A DNA stretch of 64,000 nt, taken from the NCBI RefSeq assembly GCF_018326425.1, contig NZ_AP024601.1, positions 2,902,001 to 2,966,000 on the forward strand, written 5' to 3'. Below the pieces are notes generated by a model, which ran no database searches, was not told where the DNA came from, and was given only the letters and a program-made list of their open reading frames with translations. This DNA comes from Polycladomyces abyssicola. Its GTDB lineage: Bacteria; Bacillota; Bacilli; Thermoactinomycetales; JIR-001. Below, in pieces: positions 17,158 through 25,886 of the stretch. Every line of letters starts with the position of its first letter. Position 1 is the stretch's first letter. The translations under genes were made by a program, and so were the position numbers.

Positions 17158-17501
17158 CGAGCGATCCCTTTCCAGATGATGTTCAACACCCAAGAGACCA
17201 AGCTGACGAAGATCGCGCCCAAAATTGCACCGAGAAAGCTTGTCACGTAAAACCCTTGGATGAAATGCCCCACCAACCAAAACAGAAATCCGTTGATGAT
17301 GAACGTAAACAATCCCAAAGTCATGATATTGAGCGGCAACGTTAAGATCACCAGAATCGGACGGATCAACGCGTTCACAATACCCAGCACCAGTGCGACG
17401 AGCAATGCCGTACCATATCCTTTCACCTCAATTCCGGGTACCCACATCGCAGCCAAAAAAACGGCCAAACCGTTGATCAACCATTTGACAATCCAGCCCA
17501 C
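17154..17501 (-). CDS. yvlD: Phage-holin-IV-like membrane protein YvlD
   Basis: The 115-residue protein has four membrane segments and the family core NALIRPILVILTLPLNIMTL followed by LFTFIINGFLFWLVG, matching B. subtilis YvlD. The family is named after phage holins, but this is a chromosomal envelope-stress-associated protein and nothing around it is prophage. GTG at 17501 is chosen because AAAGGAGG lies 7 nt upstream; ATG at 17525 would place that site inside the gene. yvlD neighbours hprK in B. subtilis; here a PucR-type gene and msmX come between. Confidence 0.85.
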   Translation of the reverse strand: MGWIVKWLINGLAVFLAAMWVPGIEVKGYGTALLVALVLGIVNALIRPILVILTLPLNIMTLGLFTFIINGFLFWLVGHFIQGFYVTSFLGAILGAIFVSLVSWVLNIIWKGIAR

Positions 17502-17828
17502 GCGCAATCCTCCTTTTGATTTCAATCCGTATATATTCTACCCTTCCGCGGATCAACGGGACACGTCTTTTTATCTTATTCCCGGCACAATCCATTGTTG
17601 AATCCCTTGAGGAAAGACCATAAGGGAAAACGTGGACTGGAAGTTTGGTCGATAGTGATTTTTGCCCACGCCCGTGGCCCGTTTCGAAACGGACGTTTTT
17701 GCTTCCTTGCAAATCCTGAAGGGGAGTGGGAATCTGATATCGGAACACGAGTGACCCGATAGATTTATGCATAATTTCATAATATTAAAATTATAACTGT
17801 CTTTACCTAAGATTCGAAAGAAAGGGTA
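17502..17828. other. Divergent intergenic region between yvlD and gntK
   Basis: Over 300 bp without a gene. It contains the palindrome CCGTTTCGAAACGG (17679-17692) followed on the plus strand by ACGTTTTTG, which resembles a small terminator or a regulator site, and an AT-rich tract at 17770-17800. No ribosome site with an open frame was found. Confidence 0.4.
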
Positions 17829-17858
17829 TTGCCAATATGATAGCGTTTCCATTATCCT
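17829..17858 (+). promoter_or_regulatory. Candidate gntK promoter with cre between -35 and -10
   Basis: TTGCCA (17829-17834) and TATCCT (17853-17858) are 18 bp apart. Between them TGATAGCGTTTCCA (17838-17851) matches the cre consensus at 12 of 14 positions, so CcpA binding here would block polymerase. Promoter strength is modest by eye. Confidence 0.45.
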
Positions 17859-17860
17859 TT

Positions 17861-17874
17861 TGATAACGGTAACA
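17861..17874. promoter_or_regulatory. Second cre/LacI-type operator upstream of gntK
   Basis: TGATAACGGTAACA matches the cre consensus at 13 of 14 positions, 23 bp (centre to centre) after the weaker site. A gluconate-specific LacI-family regulator could also use it. Confidence 0.55.
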
Positions 17875-17947
17875 ATTTTAACATTGAATTTAACCAGGCC
17901 AATCTACTCATTCATACCAGACTCAAACTACCCACAGGAGGTTTGTT

Positions 17948-19471
17948 ATGACTTCTCCACCCGTCGTCATCGGTGTAGACATTGGTACAACCAGCACCAA
18001 GGCTGTTGTTTTCGACTTTTACGGAAACGTTTTGGGACTAGGTACCACGGGCTATCCACTGATTCAACCACAACCAGGTTGGGTGGAACAAGACCCCGAT
18101 GAGATCGTGCAAGCCGTCGTGAACAGTGTGAGAACGGCTGTCGATACGGCCGGTATCTCCCCGTCAGATGTGACCGCCGTCGGATTCAGCGCGGCGATGC
18201 ACGCTTTAATCGCCGTGGATGCGGACGGAAACCCACTCACCCGTGCATGGATCTGGGCAGACAACCGCGGGGCGGAGCAAGCGGAGCAGTTGCGAACCCT
18301 GTCGTTTGGTCGAGAATGTTACCGCCGGTCAGGCACGCCCGTTCATCCGATGTCCCCACTGGTCAAGTTGTTGTGGATGAAGGAACGAGATCCTGACTTA
18401 TTTCAACGTGCTTCCAAATTCGTCTCGATCAAGGAGTACATATGGTATCGGATGTTCGGACGGTGGACCGTAGATGCCTCTCTCGCTTCCGCTACGGGGC
18501 TGTACAATCTGTCCGCCCGTGACTGGGATCCGGACATCCTGCACTTCATCGGCATCACACCGGAGCGCCTGTCACCCGTCGTTCCTCCGACGGAGGTCTT
18601 TACGGGATTGCAACGAGATTGCGCGCAACGGATGGGTCTCTCCCCCGACACCCCGTTCGTCATCGGTGCCAGTGACGGCGTTTTGGCCAATGTCGGTGTC
18701 GGAGCGATTCAACCTGGACAATTGGCTGTCACTGTGGGAACGAGCGGTGCGGTTCGAACGGCGGCTTTCTCTCCAGCGACCGATGAAAACGCTCGCACGT
18801 TTTGTTATGCCTTGACTAACGACCGGTGGGTGATCGGCGGAGCCACCAACAGCGGTGGAGACATATTGCGCTGGTTGTCTGAATCCGCTTTCAAGGGTGC
18901 GTCCGACTCGGCTCCACTCTCTGTCGACCGCCTGATGTCCCTTGCCGAATCGGCTCCACCCGGCGCAGACGGATTGCTCTTTCTCCCTTTTCTGACCGGC
19001 GAACGCGCTCCCTATTGGGACCCTGATGCCCGCGGAGCTTGGGTGGGCTTGCGTTTGCATCACCAAACCGCCCATCTGGCACGGGCGGCATTGGAAGGTG
19101 TGACGTTCACCTTGCGGGCCATCACTGATGCCGTGCGTGACGTGAGCGGCACACAAGCGGAGACGATCCGGGCTTCAGGCGGGTTCGTCCGATCCCCTTT
19201 TTGGTTGCAACTGACAGCAGATATATTGAATGCCACTGTCGAAGTGCCGGAAAACAAGGAAGCTTCGGCTATGGGAGCAGCCGTATTGGCTTTATTGGCC
19301 ATCCGGGAGATGGACGATTTGTCCCGTGTAAATGAGTGGATAAGCATCACGCGGCGCATGTACCCGGATCCGGAACGGGTACGACTGTACCACCAATGGT
19401 TTCCGTTGTTTGAAGAAACCTACCGTCGTTTGCGACCGTCTTTTCAAACATTATCTCAATGGCAACGATAG
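17948..19471 (+). CDS. gntK: Gluconokinase (FGGY family)
   Basis: GntK phosphorylates gluconate to 6-phosphogluconate. The 507-residue FGGY kinase has the N-terminal phosphate motif IGVDIGTTSTKAVVFD, the substrate region WADNRG, catalytic-Asp segment GASDGVLANVG, the adenosine motif ASGGFVRSPFW and ASAMGAAVLA near the end. Length and local wording match B. subtilis GntK (513). ATG at 17948 follows AGGAGG (17936-17941). It heads gntK-gntP-gnd, whose products import gluconate, phosphorylate it and oxidise it into the pentose phosphate pathway. Unlike B. subtilis there is no gntR in the operon. Confidence 0.93.
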   Translation: MTSPPVVIGVDIGTTSTKAVVFDFYGNVLGLGTTGYPLIQPQPGWVEQDPDEIVQAVVNSVRTAVDTAGISPSDVTAVGFSAAMHALIAVDADGNPLTRAWIWADNRGAEQAEQLRTLSFGRECYRRSGTPVHPMSPLVKLLWMKERDPDLFQRASKFVSIKEYIWYRMFGRWTVDASLASATGLYNLSARDWDPDILHFIGITPERLSPVVPPTEVFTGLQRDCAQRMGLSPDTPFVIGASDGVLANVGVGAIQPGQLAVTVGTSGAVRTAAFSPATDENARTFCYALTNDRWVIGGATNSGGDILRWLSESAFKGASDSAPLSVDRLMSLAESAPPGADGLLFLPFLTGERAPYWDPDARGAWVGLRLHHQTAHLARAALEGVTFTLRAITDAVRDVSGTQAETIRASGGFVRSPFWLQLTADILNATVEVPENKEASAMGAAVLALLAIREMDDLSRVNEWISITRRMYPDPERVRLYHQWFPLFEETYRRLRPSFQTLSQWQR

Positions 19472-19483
19472 GAGGAGATCCGG

Positions 19484-20815
19484 ATGAGCTTGTTGCTGAT
19501 GGCCGCACTGTCCATCGTTGTATTGCTCATACTCATCACCTGGGTAAAATGGCACCCGTTCGTCAGCCTGATCATCACCGCCATCGGTCTCGGGCTTGTC
19601 GCCGGTATGCCGCTCCCAGACATTATCAAATCTCTCAAAGAAGGAATGGGAAATACCCTTGGCTTCATCGCCACCGTGCTGGCGCTGGGCACCATGTTGG
19701 GAAAAATGATGGCCGAATCGGGCGGAGCGGAGCAAATCGCCAATACGCTGATTCGCCGGTTCGGACGCCGCCGCGTACATTGGGCGATGATGACGGTGGC
19801 ATTTCTCGTGGGAATCCCCGTCTTTTTTCAGGTGGGATTTGTCCTGCTCATTCCGCTGGTATTTACCATTGCCGCTGAAACGGGCATTTCCTTGGTCATG
19901 ATCGGTATTCCGCTGGTGGCGGGGTTGTCCGTGGTGCACGGTTTGGTTCCGCCCCACCCGGCCGCCATGGCAGCGGTAGACATCTATCACGCCGATGTGG
20001 GCAAAACCATTCTCTATGCCCTCCTGGTTGGCTTGCCCGCTGCTGCTGTCGCCGGTCCACTTTACGGACAATGGATTGGAAAACGCATTCATAAGTCTGT
20101 TCCCGAAAAAATGGCCGCTTCATTGTCCGTTCGCCGAAGGGAAAGAAATCTGCCTGGTTTCGCCAATACCCTGTTTACCATTTTATTGCCTGTCATTCTG
20201 ATGTTGGTCGCCACTTTGGCAGAAATTTTCCTGCCGAAAAACGGGGTGCTCTCTTCCGTGTTGTCGTTTGTCGGCGATCCCATCGTTTCCTTGCTGATCG
20301 CCACCCTGTACGCCTTCTTCAGCTTGGGAACCCTGCAGGGAACGAACCGCGAGACGATTCAGCGCTGGGCAAACGATTGCTTGGCTCCCACCGCCTCCAT
20401 CCTGTTGGTGATCGGCGGAGGTGGTGCGTTCAACAAGGTGCTGATCGACTCCGGGGTTGGTGAAGCCGTGGGCCAATTGGCGGCAAAATCCCATTTATCA
20501 ACCATTTTGCTCGCTTGGGTCATCGCCGCGGCAATCCGTGTGGCAACCGGTTCGGCCACCGTTTCGATGCTGACGGCAGCCGGGATTGTCGCTCCCATTG
20601 CCCAAGCCGTGCCGGGAACATCCCCCGAATTGCTTGTGTTGGCCACGGGGGCAGGTTCGATCATTCTATCTCATGTGAATGACTCTGGGTTCTGGATGAT
20701 TAAGGAATATTTTGGCATGAGCCTCAAAGAGACGTTTTGGACCTGGACCGCGGCGGAAACCCTGCTGTCCCTCGTTGCCTTGCCGTTGATTTTGTTGTTA
20801 AATGGGTTAGTGTAA
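19484..20815 (+). CDS. gntP: Gluconate:H+ symporter GntP
   Basis: GntP imports gluconate with protons. The 443-residue protein is hydrophobic throughout with about 12-14 membrane segments, the family motif VPPHPAAMAAVDIYHAD after LSVVHGL, and the late VATGSATVSML and SHVNDSGFWMIKEYFGMS blocks that are diagnostic of the GntP family. It starts 12 bp after the gntK stop with a GGAGGAG ribosome site, consistent with one transcript. Confidence 0.95.
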   Translation: MSLLLMAALSIVVLLILITWVKWHPFVSLIITAIGLGLVAGMPLPDIIKSLKEGMGNTLGFIATVLALGTMLGKMMAESGGAEQIANTLIRRFGRRRVHWAMMTVAFLVGIPVFFQVGFVLLIPLVFTIAAETGISLVMIGIPLVAGLSVVHGLVPPHPAAMAAVDIYHADVGKTILYALLVGLPAAAVAGPLYGQWIGKRIHKSVPEKMAASLSVRRRERNLPGFANTLFTILLPVILMLVATLAEIFLPKNGVLSSVLSFVGDPIVSLLIATLYAFFSLGTLQGTNRETIQRWANDCLAPTASILLVIGGGGAFNKVLIDSGVGEAVGQLAAKSHLSTILLAWVIAAAIRVATGSATVSMLTAAGIVAPIAQAVPGTSPELLVLATGAGSIILSHVNDSGFWMIKEYFGMSLKETFWTWTAAETLLSLVALPLILLLNGLV

Positions 20816-20836
20816 CAGTTGAAGGAGATGAAGAAA

Positions 20837-21736
20837 ATGAAGTTCGGCATGATCGGTCTCGGCAAAATGGGGATGAACCTCGTCCTGAACGCATTGGACC
20901 ATGGCCACGAGGTGGTCGTCCACGACGTCAACCCTGAACCTGTACAAACCCTGGCGGAAAAGGGCGCCATCCCCGCTGAAAGTATGGAAGCATTGGCCCG
21001 GAAACTGTCGCGCCCACGTGTCGTGTGGTTGATGGTTCCTGCAGGGGACATCGTGGATCAAGTGTTGGAATCTGTGGTTCCCGTGCTGGAGGAAGGCGAC
21101 ATCATCATTGACGGCGGCAACTCCCACTACCGTGATTCCATCTCCCGGGCAGAGCGCCTCGGCGACCGGGGACTCCGCTTTTTCGACGTCGGCACGTCCG
21201 GCGGAATGGAAGGAGCACGTCATGGCGCCTGTTTCATGATTGGCGGCGACAAGGAGACGTTTGAGCAACATTTGGAGCCATTGTTCCGTGACCTCGCCGT
21301 GGAAAACGGTTATCTGTACGCGGGACGTACCGGCAGTGGCCATTTTCTCAAAATGGTGCACAACGGAATCGAGTACGGCATGATGCAGGCAATCGCCGAG
21401 GGCTTCGAGATTTTGGACAAATCCGAGTTCGACTTTGATTATGAAGAAGTGGCCCGCGTATGGTCGAACGGTTCCGTCATCCGGGGTTGGTTGATGGAGT
21501 TGACCCGAAACGCTTTCGCCAAGGATCCCCGACTGGAAGGCATTCGCGGCGTCATGCATTCTTCCGGCGAGGGATTGTGGACGGTGCAGACGGCTTTGGA
21601 TGTCCAAGCCAGTGCCCCGGTCATCGCGATGTCGCTGTTCATGCGCTACCGGTCTTTGGAAGACGACACCTTCCACGGAAAAGTCGTCGCCGCTTTGCGC
21701 AACGAATTTGGCGGACACGCAGTGGAGAAAAAGTGA
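20837..21736 (+). CDS. 6-phosphogluconate dehydrogenase, short (GndA/YqeC) type
   Basis: The enzyme oxidatively decarboxylates 6-phosphogluconate to ribulose-5-phosphate. The 299-residue protein has the dinucleotide motif GLGKMGMNL, the substrate motif DGGNSHYRDS, GTSGGMEGARHGACFMIGG, and the catalytic Lys segment GHFLKMVHNGIEYGM. About 300 residues is the short form, generally NAD-preferring, rather than the 470-residue GntZ. ATG at 20837 is chosen because GAAGGAG lies 9 nt upstream; TTG at 20819 and ATG at 20828 are poorer. Third gene of the gnt operon. Confidence 0.92.
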   Translation: MKFGMIGLGKMGMNLVLNALDHGHEVVVHDVNPEPVQTLAEKGAIPAESMEALARKLSRPRVVWLMVPAGDIVDQVLESVVPVLEEGDIIIDGGNSHYRDSISRAERLGDRGLRFFDVGTSGGMEGARHGACFMIGGDKETFEQHLEPLFRDLAVENGYLYAGRTGSGHFLKMVHNGIEYGMMQAIAEGFEILDKSEFDFDYEEVARVWSNGSVIRGWLMELTRNAFAKDPRLEGIRGVMHSSGEGLWTVQTALDVQASAPVIAMSLFMRYRSLEDDTFHGKVVAALRNEFGGHAVEKK

Positions 21737-21748
21737 CGAGAAACATCC

Positions 21749-21771
21749 GACCCCCGCACTTGGCGGGGGTC
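21749..21771. terminator. Terminator of the gluconate operon
   Basis: GACCCCCGC and GCGGGGGTC form a strong 9-bp stem with a 5-nt loop, followed by ACTTTAT. It lies between the convergent gnd and DUF302 genes and may serve both. Confidence 0.75.
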
Positions 21772-21784
21772 ACTTTATCCGTGA

Positions 21785-22177
21785 TCAAGCCTTGGCCTCA
21801 TCAAGCGCACGGATCAGTGCCGATTCCACTTCTTTGGCGATGCTCAGCAAATGTTCGTCCTCCGTCAATGCAAACAATGCAGTCGGTCGACTCAGGCCGA
21901 TTTGTGTCTTGCCCGTATCCCCATCCGTATATACCACGATCTTGCAAGGTAGAAAGTGGCCAGCCTGCTGGTTACGTGTCAATACTTTTTTGGCTATATC
22001 CGGGTTGTACACTTCCAACACGCGATACGATTGATCAAAACGAATTCCTTTTTCCAACAGCTTAGTCGGGATGTCCAATTGCCACAACACACCGAATTTT
22101 CGCTTGGCACAAGCTTCTTCCACCGCACGAACAGCCTCATCCACCGTTTTTTCTGTCTCTACAGTATAGTGGAACAT
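21785..22177 (-). CDS. DUF302 domain protein
   Basis: The 130 residues match the DUF302 pattern: an N-terminal ETEKTVDEAVRAVEEACA strand-helix, RVLEVYNPDIAKKVL, then the conserved FLPCKIVVYTD with its single Cys, and a C-terminal helix. Function is unknown; members occur alone or fused to redox-type domains. ATG at 22177 follows GGAGGGG at 6 nt; an upstream in-frame ATG would bury this site. Convergent with the gluconate operon. Confidence 0.82.
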   Translation of the reverse strand: MFHYTVETEKTVDEAVRAVEEACAKRKFGVLWQLDIPTKLLEKGIRFDQSYRVLEVYNPDIAKKVLTRNQQAGHFLPCKIVVYTDGDTGKTQIGLSRPTALFALTEDEHLLSIAKEVESALIRALDEAKA

Positions 22178-22258
22178 TTCTAACCCCTCCTCTTCCAAGC
22201 AACTGACCTTCCACTCACCATTTTACCTAAAAGGAGGGTTGGCCGACTGCGGTTTTGA

Positions 22259-22531
22259 TCAAATGTATGCTTTCATGCTGTTTTCCAATTTCGCAATCAG
22301 ACTTTGTACAAGATTGATTTCATGTTCGTTTCTGCAATCGCACGCCTCTTCAAAGCGGTCCGACAATTTTTTGATCAAATACCCGTATTCTTTTTGGTCA
22401 AAAGACAGATGGGGATTCACCAATTTATTGAGAATGGAGAGATTGAGTCGCTGTTCTCCGTTCATGGCCGTCCGTTGTAGTGATGCGACGAATTTCCCCA
22501 GAAACAGGCGTTCCCGCAAGGTGATGTACAT
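22259..22531 (-). CDS. Hypothetical protein, 90 residues
   Basis: A soluble, probably helical protein with no family recognised. ATG at 22531 is preceded by AAGGAGG at 8 nt, a strong site. Composition is polar with a Cys-containing segment EEACDCRNEHE. It lies downstream of treA on the same strand but behind the treA terminator, so it is probably transcribed alone. Confidence 0.65.
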   Translation of the reverse strand: MYITLRERLFLGKFVASLQRTAMNGEQRLNLSILNKLVNPHLSFDQKEYGYLIKKLSDRFEEACDCRNEHEINLVQSLIAKLENSMKAYI

Positions 22532-22602
22532 GCTTTCGACCTCCTTGCGCTTTTATATACAATTAATCCTATCACATTAATAGGAATTAGGGAAGATACG
22601 CC

Positions 22603-22640
22603 CATAAAATCGCCCGTACCTTTGTCATCACGGTACGGGC
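22603..22640 (-). terminator. Terminator of treA
   Basis: GCCCGTACC and GGTACGGGC form a perfect 9-bp stem with an 11-nt loop just after treA; GATTTTAT follows on the minus strand. Confidence 0.75.
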
Positions 22641-22650
22641 ATGGAAAACA

Positions 22651-24333
22651 TTACCCTTCAATATAAAAAGCCACGGATTCATATGGACGTAATCTCAGAT
22701 GATGAAACTGGTTTGCCGCATCCGGATAATTGGAGATCAATATGCGATGTCGCCCACCAAGGTTGAGGTTCTCAGGTAAACGAAAAGTCGTTTCCACCCC
22801 GTAAAAGTTGTTGATCACCAACAGCGTTTCCTGACGATAGCGACGAAGATATGCATAGATGTGGGGATGGTCCTCCAAAATCCATTCGTAATCCCCATAG
22901 GCGATCACATCGTATTGTTTGCGTAACCGGATCAGTTTTTGATAGTGATAAAAAATCGAATCCGGGTCTTTTAAAGCTTGTTCCACATTGATTTCCTGAT
23001 AGTTGGGCGCAAGACCAATCCACGGAGTGCCGCTCGTAAAGCCTGCATTCTCTTCATTGCTCCATTGCATGGGCGTACGCGCATTGTCCCGTGATTTTTG
23101 CTTCAAGGCGGCCATCACGGTTTTCTCGTCCTTTCCTTGCGCCCGCAGCAGATGATAAGCATTGATGGATTCGACATCCCGATAATCCTCGATATTCTCA
23201 AAGTAGGGATTGGTCATGCCGATCTCTTCACCCTGATAGATAAACGGAGTCCCCTGCAACAGATGGATGGCGGTCGCCAGCATTTTGGCCGATTCCTTAT
23301 GGTACTTCCGGTCATCTCCAAATCGGGAGACCACTCTCGGTTGATCATGATTGCACCAAAACAGGGCATTCCAACCCCCACCCCGCTGCATTCCATATTG
23401 CCAATCGCTCAAAATCTTTTTTAACCGGAGAAAGTCAAAATCGGCGGCGACCCATTTTTCCCCGTTCGGATAGTCTACCTTGAGATGATGGAAACTGAAA
23501 ACCATGTTCAGTTCCTTTTCATCCGGATGGGTGTACTTAATACAGTTTTCAATTGTCGTCGAGGACATCTCTCCCACTGTCAATAGGTCCGGGTTCCTGG
23601 CAAACACCCGTCGGTTCATTTCCTTCAAAAACTCGTGTATACGGGGGCCGTCCGTATAAAACCGGCGCCCGTCATGCAATGGGGTTTCCAGCGTATCATC
23701 GGGAAAACGCTGGTCCTTCGATATGAGGTTGATCACATCCAATCGAAATCCATCCACGCCCTTGTCAAGCCAGAATCGCATCATTTCGTAGATGCGCTCG
23801 CGAAGTTCCGGGTTCTCCCAGTTCAAGTCAGCTTGCGTCACATCAAACAGATGCAGATAATACTGCCCCGTTCGTTCATCATACTGCCATGCGCTCCCGC
23901 CAAACTTGGACTGCCAATTGTTTGGTGGTCCTCCGTTCACCCCGTCTTTCCAAATGTAGAAGTCTCGATAGGGATTTTCCCGTGACTTGGCCGCTTCCCG
24001 AAACCATGGATGTTCGGTGGAGGTATGGTTCACCACGATGTCCATAATCACTTTGATCCCTTTTTCATGCGCCTGTTCCAGGAGTCTTTCGAAGGTCTCC
24101 ATCGTGCCGTATTCCGGATTGATCCGGTAATAATCGCTGATGTCATAACCGTTATCCCTTTGCGGGGATTCATAGATGGGCGTCAACCAGATCACGTCGA
24201 CTCCCAATGTTTTCAGATAGTCGAGTTTTTCGATGACCCCCTGCAGATCGCCCACACCGTTCCCGGTCGTATCCTTGAAGCTCTTCGGGTAGATTTGGTA
24301 CACGACTGCTTTTTTCCACCAAGGTTGCGTCAT
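22651..24333 (-). CDS. treA: Trehalose-6-phosphate hydrolase
   Basis: TreA splits the trehalose-6-phosphate delivered by TreP into glucose and glucose-6-phosphate in the cytoplasm. The 560-residue GH13 enzyme has the four conserved blocks: DIVVNHTS, DGFRLDV (nucleophile Asp199), TVGEMSS (acid/base Glu255) and NHDQPR (Asp330). The N-terminus WWKKAVVYQIYPKSF is typical of the oligo-1,6-glucosidase/TreA group. Assignment to TreA rather than glucosidase relies on its position 24 bp after treP in the treR-treP-treA order. Confidence 0.93.
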   Translation of the reverse strand: MTQPWWKKAVVYQIYPKSFKDTTGNGVGDLQGVIEKLDYLKTLGVDVIWLTPIYESPQRDNGYDISDYYRINPEYGTMETFERLLEQAHEKGIKVIMDIVVNHTSTEHPWFREAAKSRENPYRDFYIWKDGVNGGPPNNWQSKFGGSAWQYDERTGQYYLHLFDVTQADLNWENPELRERIYEMMRFWLDKGVDGFRLDVINLISKDQRFPDDTLETPLHDGRRFYTDGPRIHEFLKEMNRRVFARNPDLLTVGEMSSTTIENCIKYTHPDEKELNMVFSFHHLKVDYPNGEKWVAADFDFLRLKKILSDWQYGMQRGGGWNALFWCNHDQPRVVSRFGDDRKYHKESAKMLATAIHLLQGTPFIYQGEEIGMTNPYFENIEDYRDVESINAYHLLRAQGKDEKTVMAALKQKSRDNARTPMQWSNEENAGFTSGTPWIGLAPNYQEINVEQALKDPDSIFYHYQKLIRLRKQYDVIAYGDYEWILEDHPHIYAYLRRYRQETLLVINNFYGVETTFRLPENLNLGGRHRILISNYPDAANQFHHLRLRPYESVAFYIEG

Positions 24334-24356
24334 TTTCTATCACCTTTTTGATGTGG

Positions 24357-25769
24357 TTATGCGGATTTCTTTTTCGATTTTCCCCATACGGTCGTCAATA
24401 CGAAAGGCACGACCAAGGCAATGGCCATTCCGACGAAGAACACGCCCCAATACTGCGGGAAAATGGACAGGAACCCAGGAAGACCTCCCACGCCGATTGA
24501 AGAAGCTTTGACATGTTGAGACGTGATCACCACTGCTGCGATGGCGGACCCGATCATGCCGCAATAAAAAGGATAACGGTAGCGGATGTTGATCCCGAAC
24601 ATCGCCGGCTCTGTGATGCCGAGATAAGCGGAGATCGTGGAGACCAAAGACATCCCCTTGACCTTTTCATCTTTGGACACAAACATCATGGCCAACGCTG
24701 CCGACCCTTGTGAGATATTGGACAGCGCCAGAATCGGCCACAGGAAGGTACCGCCCGTGTTTGCGATCAGCTGCAAATCCACGGCCAGGAATGTATGGTG
24801 CATGCCGGTGACGACCAAAGGTGCGTAGAATGCACCATAAATAAGCCCCCCGATCAACGGCAATTGATGGAAGACCCAAACAAATGCAGATGTAATCTCT
24901 TTCCCAATAGCAAATGTGACGGGCCCAATCACAATGAAAGACAGAAATCCGGTGACCAAAAGCGCGATAGGTGCCACCAACAGCAGTTGAAAACCTTCCG
25001 GTACCCGTTTTCTCAGATACAATTCAATCTTGGTCAACACGAAAGCGGATACAAGTACCGGCAAGACTTGACCTTGGTATCCTATTTTCTGGATGCTCAA
25101 ACCAAATACGTGCCAGTATGGAACGGTTCCTTTTGAGACAGCTTCGGCGTAACTCCAGGCATTCATCAAGTCTGGGTGGATCAACATCAATCCCAGTACA
25201 ATGCCCAGTAGCTCACTGCCCCCAAAACGTTTGACGGCAGACCAACCGATCAGCCCCGGCAAAAAGACAAACGCGGTGTTGGCGATCAAATTGATGATGC
25301 CGGCTAAATCCTTCCATTCCGGATGGACGTCGATCAAGGCCTGATTGGGATAGAAAATGCCCTTTCCCGTCAATATATTGTTAATCCCCATCAACAGACC
25401 CGCACTCACAATCGCCGGCAGAAGCGGAATGAAGATATCTCCCAATATTTTGATGAGTCGCTGAAGAGGATTCAGTTTCTTCTCCGCTTCGCTTTTGACC
25501 TCTTCCTTGGTGGCATGTTGCAAGCCCGTGATTTCAAGTAAATATCCGTATGCTTTCTCAACGCCAGAACCGATGACAATCTGAAACTGTCCGTTGGCGG
25601 AAAAGGAACCTTTGACCACATCCACACGTTCCAGCGCATTTTTGTCGACTTTCCCTTCGTCTTTCAAGACCAGTCTCAACCGCGTGACACAATGGGAAGC
25701 GGTGACGATATTGTCCTTACCCCCAACAGCTTGGACGATCCGTTCCACCGAATGCTTCATCGCATCCAT
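24357..25769 (-). CDS. treP: PTS trehalose-specific EIIBC component
   Basis: TreP imports and phosphorylates trehalose. The 470-residue protein has an EIIB domain (about 1-80) with phospho-Cys27 in ASHCVTRLRL, then a glucose/sucrose-family EIIC domain with about ten membrane segments and the active-site region LGITEPAMFG. There is no EIIA domain, so it must borrow EIIA from another PTS protein, as B. subtilis TreP does. ATG at 25769 follows GAGGGGGG. It is preceded by two TreR operators and a perfect cre site. Confidence 0.95.
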   Translation of the reverse strand: MDAMKHSVERIVQAVGGKDNIVTASHCVTRLRLVLKDEGKVDKNALERVDVVKGSFSANGQFQIVIGSGVEKAYGYLLEITGLQHATKEEVKSEAEKKLNPLQRLIKILGDIFIPLLPAIVSAGLLMGINNILTGKGIFYPNQALIDVHPEWKDLAGIINLIANTAFVFLPGLIGWSAVKRFGGSELLGIVLGLMLIHPDLMNAWSYAEAVSKGTVPYWHVFGLSIQKIGYQGQVLPVLVSAFVLTKIELYLRKRVPEGFQLLLVAPIALLVTGFLSFIVIGPVTFAIGKEITSAFVWVFHQLPLIGGLIYGAFYAPLVVTGMHHTFLAVDLQLIANTGGTFLWPILALSNISQGSAALAMMFVSKDEKVKGMSLVSTISAYLGITEPAMFGINIRYRYPFYCGMIGSAIAAVVITSQHVKASSIGVGGLPGFLSIFPQYWGVFFVGMAIALVVPFVLTTVWGKSKKKSA

Positions 25770-25786
25770 GTTGTTCCCCCCTCAGC

Positions 25787-25800
25787 TGTAACCGCTTACA
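25787..25800. promoter_or_regulatory. CcpA cre site upstream of treP
   Basis: TGTAACCGCTTACA matches all 14 positions of TGWAANCGNTNWCA and is nearly palindromic. It lies 18 bp upstream of the treP start, downstream of the promoter, fitting roadblock repression by CcpA. Confidence 0.8.
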
Positions 25801-25812
25801 TTTTTCGACATT

Positions 25813-25842
25813 ATGATAACTTGTATATACAAGTTTCGTCAA
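25813..25842 (-). promoter_or_regulatory. treP promoter
   Basis: On the minus strand TTGACG (25842-25837) and TATCAT (25818-25813) are 18 bp apart. The first TreR operator fills the spacer. Confidence 0.6.
25818..25835. promoter_or_regulatory. TreR operator 1
   Basis: AACTTGTATATACAAGTT is a perfect 18-bp palindrome containing the TTGTATATACAA core known for TreR operators of bacilli. It overlaps the treP promoter spacer. Confidence 0.85.
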
Positions 25843-25843
25843 T

Positions 25844-25859
25844 ACTTGTCTATACAAGT
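25844..25859. promoter_or_regulatory. TreR operator 2
   Basis: ACTTGTCTATACAAGT differs from a perfect palindrome by one position and is centred 25 bp from operator 1, just upstream of the -35. Two sites about 2.4 helical turns apart could bind cooperatively. Confidence 0.8.
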
Positions 25860-25861
25860 TC

Positions 25862-25886
25862 AAAAAAAAGTCGCCTTATCGGCGAC
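25862..25886 (-). terminator. Terminator overlapping the treR stop
   Basis: GTCGCC-GATAA-GGCGAC followed by eight T on the minus strand; the treR stop codon is in the loop. It insulates treR from treP. Confidence 0.85.

Noticed and set aside
17154-17501. Prophage marker because of phage-holin-IV similarity
   Set aside because: YvlD is a normal chromosomal protein beside hprK in bacilli, and no phage gene is nearby.
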